Shown: piece after piece, positions 1 through 10,000 of the stretch
How positions within the stretch are numbered: the first letter of the stretch is position 1
Layout: every line of letters begins with the position of its first letter
Assembly: GCA_034509735.1 (NCBI GenBank)
Contig: JACGWO010000001.1
Coordinates: 33,173,966-33,237,965, forward strand
Direction: 5' to 3'
Source: Sesamum alatum
Taxonomy: Eukaryota > Streptophyta > Magnoliopsida > Lamiales > Pedaliaceae
DNA length: 64,000 bases
Notes under the pieces: model-generated
The model's database searches: none
The model's input: the letters and a program-made list of their open reading frames with translations, nothing else
What the model was told of the DNA's origin: nothing
Made by a program: the position numbers and the translations under genes

Positions 1-1057
1 AAGTTAATTTTGACCAAATACTATTTTTTGGTAATTTTGAATTTTTTAATTGTTAAGAAAAAATCTCATTGACTAGAAATTTCATCAATTTTAAATTAAA
101 ATAAAATTTGTATTTATCTAACAAAATCCTATCTTCGATATCAGTATCTATCTATACTAAATTCTACCTTCAAATTTGAGGATTAATTTTATAGACGAAA
201 AAAAAAATCTTTTCTGTTTATTTTAATCGTATATCTTTTTGTCACTAAACTTATATCAATCTTTTAGTATGTCTCATGCAGTACATTTTTAATTTTAATT
301 AGGTGAAATCATTATTTTTTGCAATTTAGATATTCCATTAACATATTTTTTTTGTATTTGTGTATTGGTTAATTAGTACTAATAAAGTAAGTCTTTGAAC
401 TTCATTCTAATTAATGTTTTTTTTCTTAGTTTTTTGTTTGTAATTGAATTTTATTTTTACTCTTTCTTCGTTATTCAGGTTTGAAAAATCAAAGGTCAAT
501 ACTCTGTTTAAAAATTTATGTTACAAAATATATTTTGTCATCTTCTCCCATATGAATATTTGTTTTCCTTCATGAAATAATTTTGTGAATGTTGCTCTAT
601 AAATTTTAGCATTAAATGTATAGTAAGCTTCATATGTTTACATTTATTGCAATACAAAAGAAGGATTATACTTGATATATGTATGGATTTTTTTCAATTT
701 CAATTTTTGTTTATAATTATTTTAGATAATAAAGGATTCGCTATGCATGTATAACATGATAGTATATTTTTCATTAATGTAAAAGGCAACTTGATAAAGC
801 AGCGCTAGCTTCTTTATCTGATGCATTACCAAACGATTTTATTTTATGCTTTTGCTATTTGGTGTCCAATTTCACATCGCTTATGCATTTTTCTTTTTGT
901 AGTTTAGTTAATCTTTTTCATCTCTTAAATATTATTTTTTACTTTTTAATGGAGAATTACGATGATGTATTCTTATATTCACTTCTTAAAAGTTTTACAA
1001 TTTATTTATTTGCTCTTATTATTTTGAGTATTTACGGTTACTATTGTTTGTTTAGCT
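1..1057. other. AT-rich intergenic DNA, no gene seen
   Basis: This stretch is strongly AT-rich, with many short A and T runs. The longest open frame (859-1110, +) has low-complexity hydrophobic composition and no recognisable motif. I see no coding, RNA or repeat structure that I can support. Confidence 0.7.
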
Positions 1058-1403
1058 GGGGTGACATTTTTGGTCTTGTACGAATTGATTTTCACAATTT
1101 AGTCCTGTAAGATTAAAATTTTGGCAATTTTAGTCTTTTTTCAGCCAATTTGAGAAAATTGCATGCGACTTGCACATAACCTAATTAAATTGTAATGTTA
1201 GTCCTGTAACTTAAGGGGTTGACATTTTTGGTCCTGCACGAATGGATTTATAGGACTAAATTTGCAATTTAATTAGGTTATCTGCAGGTGCCACGCAATT
1301 TTGCAGTCAAATTGACCGAAAAATGACTAGAATTGCCAAAATTTTAGAGTTACAGGACTAAATTACCAAAATTAGTTCTTGCAGGGCAAAAAATGCCACC
1401 CCC
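1058..1403. repeat. Inverted-repeat (MITE-like) element
   Basis: The left end (GGGGTGACATTTTTGGTC) and the right end (reverse complement GGGGGTGGCATTTTTTGCCC) form terminal inverted repeats that stay recognisable inward for about 90 bases, including a TTTAGTCCTGTAA motif in both arms. A second, internal copy of the terminal motif lies near 1215-1250, so the element is partly duplicated. No coding capacity is seen and no clear target-site duplication was found. Non-autonomous DNA-transposon derivatives of this kind, some Mutator-like, are common in plant genomes; the superfamily is not established here. Confidence 0.6.
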
Positions 1404-1434
1404 TTAAGTTACAAGACTAAAATTGTAATTTTCT

Positions 1435-1948
1435 CTTAATTATATATGTTATGTTTGTACCATTTCAAATTTCTTATTGTATATTTGTATTGTTATCATA
1501 TAATTTAGAAATATATATATATATATATAGCCTTACTGTTCAATTAGTTTAAAATATTGTTAACTTTTTGTAGTATTACTAATGCTTTGTTAATTGTTAG
1601 TTCCATAATTTTTATTAAAAGATCATTGGAATATGATAGTAACTTTAAAATGATGTATTTTAATACTAATATTTTTATTTTACTAAAAATAATTAATTGA
1701 ATAAGAAAACATATATAAATTTTTTCAATGTGTAAAAATATTGTAATGTTCTATTGTTATTTTGAAAATAGTTCATAAATAAACTTAGCAAAGAATTATA
1801 TAATGGGTTCAATATAAACAAATTTGCACTATTGTATATAGTAAGATGGTTATTAATTAAAAAATGACACATCATTATGTAATTTAGAATTTATGAAAAT
1901 ACTATATAATTTATAAATTTCGGTACATAGCACGTGGTCCATGCCTAG
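1435..1948 (+). repeat. Helitron-like segment, copy 1
   Basis: This segment is a diverged direct duplicate of 2872-3428: both begin CTTAATTATATATGTTATG and stay colinear with small indels for more than 500 bases. The right end, near 1921-1948, has a small hairpin-capable motif (GGTACATAGCACGTGG) followed about ten bases later by CTAG. Plant Helitron 3' ends typically carry a short GC hairpin followed by CTRR. The duplication is seen directly; the Helitron call is an inference. An (AT)n tract lies at about 1508-1530. Confidence 0.45.
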
Positions 1949-2871
1949 CATAGACCCCGTCCTATACACGATCATATATTTTTTCTTTTATAAATTAAAT
2001 AATTTTTTTATAATGTATTATGTTATAAAGAAATCTTTTATGTAAAATAGAATTTTTTTAATAGGTAAAACATAATAGCTTCTTATTTTTAATCTACTTT
2101 GATTATTATTGACAAAAATATTTTCCTATATATATATAATATATATTTCTACTTACTAAAATTTGTATTGTAAGAGGATTACTTTCAAATAATTATGATA
2201 TTCTATTTAATATATATATATATATATATTACATATATTCAGCCCCATATAAAAATATAAAATATAAAAAATTAATTAAATATATTGTTTGTATTATATA
2301 ATTCATCTTCCATCAAAAATCAAATAAAAATATATATAAATCTGAAATGATCTTTCTTATTAGAATAATTAAATATAAGGCAAACATATAAACTTACTTT
2401 TAATGAGCATAACAAAGACAACTGAAATGGTAAAAAAAAAAAAAGGAAAGATTAAAATATTAATAATTTAAAATAATTTCAAAATCTCAATATTATTTCA
2501 ACATTTTGAACGGAAAAGATAAGGAGTAAATTAATTACCACGTTCAATTAAATCAGAAATATAACAACATTATCATCAACCATGAGAATAAAAATACTTT
2601 CATCGGCGGAACGAAGGCCTAAACATTGAAAGATTAATATGAAACAAAAGAATGAGTTGAGAAAAAATAAATTAATAATTAAAATAATAAATATTTATCA
2701 TACATTTTTTTTAGAAACCTAAATACATTGATAAGAAAGGTTAGCAAGAGAAAAGAAAGCTAGCTATAATTATAAAGATAAAATGTATAAGTAGGCAGTT
2801 ATAACTACTATTTAACTTATTAAAAAATAAATAAATGGCCGTTTAATATGCTATAGGCTTATAGCAATCCC
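1949..2871. other. AT-rich intergenic DNA, nothing recognised
   Basis: This region is AT-rich, with an (AT)n tract near 2212-2230 and a poly-A run near 2431-2445. No gene or structured repeat is recognised. Confidence 0.7.
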
Positions 2872-3428
2872 CTTAATTATATATGTTATGATTGTACCAT
2901 TTCAAATTTCTCATTGTATATTTGTATTTAGTATTATATAATTTAGAAATATATATATATATACATCTTTACTGTTCTATTAGTTTAAGATATTGTTAAG
3001 TTTTTTTTTTCTTCAATATTACTAATGTTTTGTTATTATTAGTTCCAGATTTTTTTTTAAAAGATCATTTAATTTGATCGTATTTTTTCAGGAAAATTTG
3101 TATCACAGGGTAATATGATATTAACTATAAAATAATGTATTTTAATACTAATATTTTTATTTTACTAAAAGTATAATTAATTGAATAAGAAAATATATAA
3201 ATTTTCTCAATGTGCAAAAATATTATAATATTCTATTGCTATTTTCAAAATATTTCATAATATACTTAGCAAAGAATTTAAGATTAGATTTTGTACAAAT
3301 AATTTTGCACTATCGTATAAAGTAAAATGGTTATTAATTAAAATATAACATACTATTATATAATTTAAATTTTATAAAAATATTATAAAATTTATAAATT
3401 TTCATGTATCGCACCGGATTCATGCCAG
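2872..3428 (+). repeat. Helitron-like segment, copy 2
   Basis: Second copy of the segment at 1435-1948, in the same orientation. It differs by scattered substitutions, a longer poly-T tract near 3001-3010 and about 30 extra bases near 3080-3115. Its right end has the motif GTATCGCACCGG followed by CCAG, the position matching the CTAG end of copy 1. It stops roughly 120 bases upstream of the TATA box of the SOF1 gene, so it may form part of that gene's distal promoter. Confidence 0.45.
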
Positions 3429-3548
3429 TAATAAGGTATAGATAAACAATTTAGGCAGAAAAACTAAGAAGTCGCTCCTTTAGCTATCTGAAAATAAAAA
3501 GCGCATTACCTTTCACTTCGCCGGGCAATATATGAGGAGTGTCCCCCT

Positions 3549-3575
3549 TATATAAAACCCCTGATAAACCCTAAA
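3549..3575 (+). promoter_or_regulatory. Core promoter of the SOF1 gene: TATA box and telo-box
   Basis: A TATATAAAA box lies at 3549-3557 and a telo-box, AAACCCTAAA, at 3566-3575, nine bases further on. Telo-boxes near the transcription start are typical of plant ribosomal-protein and ribosome-biogenesis genes, which fits a gene for a U3 snoRNP/18S-processing factor. Transcription would be expected to start near 3575-3590, which is an inference from TATA spacing. Confidence 0.6.
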
Positions 3576-3670
3576 CTGAATTTCCTAATTTTCATCATTC
3601 AGAAGTCACGCCTAAGTTCTCCCTGCTTCTACCTCAGCTTCACCTGCCATTCAAAAGCGACTGCCTGCTG

Positions 3671-4016
3671 ATGGTTAACACGAATATCTGGTGAGTTGTT
3701 TTCAACTGTATTAGTTTTAGGGTCCGTTTAAACGAATTGCAAAACCTCTAATGAGGCATGGCGTATGGAAGGTCATGATGAGCGTGTCCTACGCCTCATC
3801 TTGAAAAGCTGCTTTCAAATTTAGTACTTTCCATGAGAGCCCAGAATCAGTAATCAATGTCATTGAAGACAATTTCTACGAATAGGAACTCATAATTGGA
3901 AATATTGGTTTGAAGTTTAACAGTACTGGGTGCTGTCACGAATCGATTTATGTAGGGCGTGGTATTGGGCTCCTATTGTAAGTTGTTGCTCCTGACACCC
4001 AATTTTCACTCGCAGA
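3671..4016 (+). promoter_or_regulatory. 5'-UTR intron and a short uORF crossing the splice junction
   Basis: The first ATG after the TATA box is at 3671. A good donor (CTG|GTGAGT) sits at 3690/3691 and an acceptor (CGCAG) ends at 4015, giving a 325-base 5'-UTR intron. After splicing the uORF reads MVNTNI and stops at a TGA made of TG from exon 1 (3689-3690) and A at 4016. Without splicing it has one extra codon (TGG) and stops at TGA 3692-3694. The main ATG follows 10 bases after the spliced stop. The uORF could dampen translation of the main frame; that is inference. Confidence 0.5.
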
Positions 4017-4026
4017 AATTCACAAA

Positions 4027-7000
4027 ATGAAGGTGAAAGTGATTTCTCGTTCTACAGATGAATTCACTCGAGAGCGAAGCCAGGACCTTCAGGTATTGTT
4101 GTTCTGAACACGGGAATGTTTTGCTTAAACCCTATTATCTTTTCTGATTTTTTGCTGAGGGGAAATTCTGATTTTGGATTTTCTGCAGAGGGTTTTTCGT
4201 AATTTCGACCCTAACCTTCGAACTCAAGAGAAAGCTGTCGAGTATGTTCGTGCTCTTAGTGCAGCTAAATTAGATAAGGTATCACTCCATCCAGAACAAG
4301 TGATGTTATATGATGTTTCATAATTTTCAGCCAAGTGTTTGAGGATTAAATTAGTAAATTAGTGAAACGCTTGGTCCTTTTTGTCCATCTTTAAAGATTT
4401 TTGCTCGACCATTTATTGGGGCAATGGATGGGCACATTGATGCTGTCTCGTGTATGGCTAAGAACCCCAATCATTTAAAGGGAGTCTTCTCTGGTTCTAT
4501 GGATGGAGGTACACTTTCCATTCTTTGTTAGCTCTCCATTTTGAGCTCTTTTAGTTTGGTTAGCAGAATACTTGTGGCTTATTAGGAAGTTGTTAGTAAT
4601 CAATGTTTATTTAACTGAATCACTTGATTGGTCTTGGAAACAGCAAACTTTTTTTTTAAAAAAAGATAGTATTTGTTTACTGGTCATATGAGCTTTTATC
4701 ATAGGAAGAACTGAGTTTTGAGATGAGTTTCTGGCCTTTAATTGAGCATCTAAAGACTAAAAGCTTGTCCCACTTTGTTTCATTTGCAGATATTCGTCTT
4801 TGGGATTTGGCCACCAGGTAATAGTAGTAAATTGCTTGTGATTTGTCATGCGTGTTTATTTGGCTAATGTTACATAAGTGAATCCAATGCTCTTTCCACT
4901 TCATGTGTTTATGCATCTAAGTGTTGCAACAAGGAATCGGTGCTTCTGATGTTATTTTAAGTGCTTGGTATGTAGATATATTTCTTCAAAAGAAAAAGAT
5001 GTGGTTAAATTCACATTTTCTGGATGTTGAAGGAGAAAAATTTAAACTTTTAGTTGCTGATGCACAATTTCCTGTGTTGTCTATGCTCTGAGAATTTTAT
5101 ACTTTGTTATGGCATTAGGCGGACAGTATGCCAGTTTCCTGGTCACCAAGGTGCAGTACGGGGTCTAACAGTATCAACTGATGGTCGTGTTCTTGTGTCA
5201 TGTGGGACTGATTCTACGTGAGGCCTAATCTCTTTATGTAAATTGTAACTTTAGAGTTTTCCAGCCTGTAGATGTACCTCCGCAAAATTAATTTGCAAAT
5301 TTATTCGCGTGATCTTAACTCGACCTTGCTGTTTCAGTGTTAGACTCTGGAATGTTCCAATTCCTTCTCTTATGGCTTCTGATGACTCATCGGATAATGA
5401 AGCCAAGGTCAGTTTTTCTTTATTCATCTGTTTGATTTCGCAATCTGGCTTCATAGTTTGATCTTCAATTTTTCTGAACAACTAAGTTCTGAGATTGGGA
5501 TTTCTTGCAGCCACTAGCAGTCTATGTTTGGAAAAATGCTTTCTGGTAAGTTGCTTTTGACTGCAGCATATCTCATATGTTGAACCGTCTGCATTCTGTA
5601 TATTCTTGCTTTAAATAACTCATATTTTGTTTTCCCCTTTTATTTTTCTCTTTCAGGGCTGTTGATCACCAATGGGATGGTGATCTTTTTGCTACAGCTG
5701 GAGCTCAAGTAGATATATGGAACCACAACAGGTTTTAACTAAAAATCTTTCAAATTTTTTCTGCAATCTGGAAAATGGATAAGTTTCCAACACATTATTT
5801 CTCTCTACAAGGTCTCAGCCTGTTAACAGCTTTGAATGGGGTAAAGATACAACTATATCTGTGCGGTTTAATCAAGGAGAACCAAATATATTGGCAACAT
5901 CAGCCAGGTCTGCAGCTTATATGTAACTAGATTTTAATTATTATTTCTTTTGGCGGACAGACAATGTGTGCTGCAAATATTAATCCGGATTCATGATCAT
6001 CTTGTCCATTATTGTTTATATACACCTCGTACAAGTGTACAGGTAGTTATCTTACATCTGAAATCATTATATGTCTTGTATTAAGTGTGTGCTACAAGCT
6101 AAATTTTACAAGCATTTGTTCTATGAGTTTAGTTGTTATATCATCCTTCTCCACTTCTGCAAATGCAGTGATAGAAGCATTACAATATATGATTTACGGT
6201 TGTCGTCTCCTGCACGAAAGATTATTATGAGGGTGAGTTCATCAACTTGTTACTTGATTAACATATGAAGAAACCTTTTATTTCTGAATTGCATATGCTA
6301 GTCTATGCTTGCAATCATATTTACTGCGAACTGTAATCTTATTCCATGCCAAGCTTTCATGCATTAAGAAGTTGTCTTCACATTATGGCATTAGTCTCTC
6401 AAGAGATTGATGTTATTGATTAGAAGCTTACGAAATATGACTGGTCAAAGTCAAAATCTTCTTTGTGGCTCATATCTAAGTTTTTGAAAAGGGGTTTGAA
6501 TTGTTTGATCTTCGGTATAGGAGCCTTCATTATGTTTTTGTAGTTTAAATTTTGTTGATGACTTGATGTAGATAGCTGCCTTTAGCTTAGTTTAGGTCTG
6601 AAATCTAGTAAAGATCTGAATTGGTTGGCATTAGGTATGACTTGTGTATGCATGCATGTGTTTAACATATACTGTTTACAATATCATACGTGGAAACTGG
6701 CTAGAAATAGCCTTTATATTGATCGTAAGATATTGTGTATAAATTTGATAGTGGAAGGAACTATGTCTCCATGCTATAACTGAATGCTCTAATTCAATTT
6801 GGCATGGAATTTTAGGTGATAGTTGAAGAAGTTAGTTTTCTTATGTAACTTTTTGTCTGCTTTCCTCAAACCAGTTAGGCAGTAACCAAGATCACTGTTT
6901 ATTGCATAAGAGTAGCATCTTTTGAACCATCCAAGAAGGAAATAGGAGAAGCTAAAGGGGGAGAGAGAGGAAAAAGGTAGGGTTAGGGATTAGTCGCAAA

Positions 7001-10000
7001 CATTTGGTTCTGCTAAAAACCTAAACTATAGTGTACTTAGTATTGGGGCCATAAAGAGATTTACTTTTAGATCTCACATTGAAGAACCTCCTTATACTAT
7101 TAATACATAAAGATAATGCATGCATAGTCAGATGCATATCTAATTAAGGGCCACTTAAAAGTGTTATGTGGAATCCCTCATTGAAATAGCACGGCACAAA
7201 AGGCGAGAGCCCAGCTCCCATGGAGTGCACCAGGGCGCATTTTGCTGGGACACCAGGCCCACCTGGGGCTGCGCTGGGGCTGGGCTTTTTATTAAAACAG
7301 AAAAGAAAACGAAAATTGAAGAAAAAACCCTAATCTGCACCAGACTCCAGTTTCTCGCTTTCTTCCACCTCTTCAGATAATGGCTCCTTTTTTGTTATTT
7401 CTTCTTTATTTCTTCTTGGTAGCTACTGCCATCTCTTTCTCTATTCTCTTCTTTTCCGTCAAAAGCTATTTTCCACCTCTTATTCATCCTTTCTTTTTTT
7501 GGTGTTTTCCCCATGGAACTTTGGTAAATTGTTGGTTACTTTATTACAATGTAATTTATTGTTGTTATTTAATGTCATAACTATGGGGGTGTTCAAAATT
7601 TGGTTAACCGGCCGAATCGAATTTTTGGTTCGTACCGAATACCGAACTGAAAATTCAGTTTGGTATTCGGCTTTTTTTAAGAATTTTGTTTTTGTAATTT
7701 CGGTCGGTTTCAGTTTTACGGTTCGGTTAACCTAACCGACCAAATTACCGAAACATCAATATTATATATATTCTATATTATAATTTTATAAATATATAAA
7801 TTATATTATATATATTATTATATTATATATATTATTATAATTTTTTACTAATTAATTTTACTCTTGTAATGTAATATTATATATTATAGTTATATAAATC
7901 ATAAGATGGTAGATTTTTTTTAATAAATTCAGTTTATTGGTTTTTTACCGAACCGAACTGAAAAGAATTCGGTTATAACTGAACCGAACCAAACTGGTTA
8001 ACTTGGTTCGGTATTCGGTAAGCCAAAATGGCGTACCGAATTTTCGGTTAACTGAAAAATCGGTTTGGTTCGATTCGGTTAACCGAATTGAACAGGCCTA
8101 GTCATAACTGAATTTTCTTGCTATAATATAAAATAATTTGCTAAATAAGTAACTTTGTGATTTTCTTGCTAAATTCTGATTATATTTATGTTTTTTGGAA
8201 ATTTTTGGTTAAAAAATTGGAAACTGAATCTTAAACCTGCTGATTTTGGTGAGACTACTAATGGTATAAATATATAAATTATTATTGCGTGGTGCTTCAA
8301 GAAGGCATGCGCTAGCCGTGCGCCATGGCTCCAAAGCACCTTTGCCCATGATGCTCCATGCAACTTGAACAACTATGATTCAAATTGTGATGTACAACAA
8401 TTCATCAGATTTTCGCCTAACCTGGCCTGCTCCGTCTCTCGTAACCCTCAAGGGTTAGTATAGGGATATTCATTTGTTGTTCATCAATCGCCTTTCAGCC
8501 TGATCTTAGGCCCCACTCACCCTGCAGTGAGAACCTTTTGGAGGAACCCGTAGGTCTTTGGGGCATGGATTCTTGCTAGTATTTGCATTTTCTGAGCTAA
8601 CATTCTCTCTTCCTCTTCAGCCACCATTGCTCACATCCCAAGCTTTGGTGGATGGATCACATTCCAAGGGAAATACGCATCTTCTAAGAAACAGTGCATA
8701 CCACGGTCGAAAACCTACATGAAAATATCTCAGTGAGACTGTATATTGATTATTATCATAGACTCATCCCATGATAGAATTAAGCGTGTTAAAGATTGTT
8801 TTTGTTTGAAAGTGGAGATGGGCTTAAATGTTGTATGAACATGGCCACAGTTGGCAATGTATGTTTATTTACTTGTTTCTCATGGATCCTACTTGACCAT
8901 ATCTTTAAATTATGTTAATTCATTTGAATATTTAAATACTTGTCGTAACTCGCTTTCTTTATTCACAGACAAAAACTAATTCTATAGCATGGAATCCAAT
9001 GGAGCCGATGAACTTTACAGCTGTAAGCCAACTCTGAAACTCATTTCATTCTTCTTCCTGTTTGTTTTGGATGCTGAATCAAATCTAAGAAAAAACTTTA
9101 GAGGAGATCTAGGACCTTAAAATTCTTGTTTACAAGAGTAAAAAAAATGCCTGCATGTTTTATCTAGGCTCGAATATGTAGTCATTGTTCTAACCTACTG
9201 ATTCTACTTTCATTTTTCAATATTGTCTATAGTTGTAGACACTTGTAGAGAGCTAGTTTCATCGTCATCTTTCTCCAGTGGTTTCTATTCTAATTGTAAT
9301 CTTTGTAGTTGTAGAACTCTTAAAATATTAAACACGAAAGATTTACTTGTAACATACCAACTTTCTGAGTTACGTTTCAGATTTCTTTGCTTCCCATATG
9401 CAAATAAAATTTGGTCTATCAGTTCATTTCAAACTTTTGGATGCACTAAAAGCTGGGATCTAGGGTTCCCATATTAAATCTAATACTTAGATGTCATGTT
9501 GGTGAATTAAGATGTGACATAATGTAGGCAAATGAAGATTGCAATTGTTATAGTTATGATGCTCGGAAATTGGACGAGGCCAGATGTGTGCACAAGGATC
9601 ATGTTTCTGCAGTGTAAGATTAGCATTTCTGATACAATTTTATGGTTTATGTGTTATTCAGTATAAACACTGTGATTTGCTAAGGTTCATTTACCTTTGT
9701 ACAGTATGGATATTGATTACTCACCAACTGGTCGTGAATTTGTAACTGGATCATATGATAGAACTGTGAGTTTTCTACCCCTTGTGTCATACTTCTAATT
9801 CTCTTGTTAATGGTAGCAGTGACTATTGAAAAAGATTATGTTTCAATTTCTGAGACAGATGCTGTGATGTGACTACTTTTGCAGGTTAGAATATTCCAAT
9901 ATAATGGTGGTCACAGCAGAGAAATCTATCATACCAAGAGGATGCAAAGGTCTAATTTGCAGATTAGAACTGTTAATATTAAAATCCCTCTCAATATGAT

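Noticed and set aside
859..1110. 83-codon plus-strand frame
   Set aside because: Low-complexity F/L/I-rich translation in AT-rich DNA, partly inside the inverted-repeat element, with no motif.
7168..7735. Overlapping frames in intron 10, one with a membrane-like segment starting MAPFLLFLLYFFLV
   Set aside because: They lie in an intron within transposon-derived sequence; the hydrophobicity follows from T-rich DNA.
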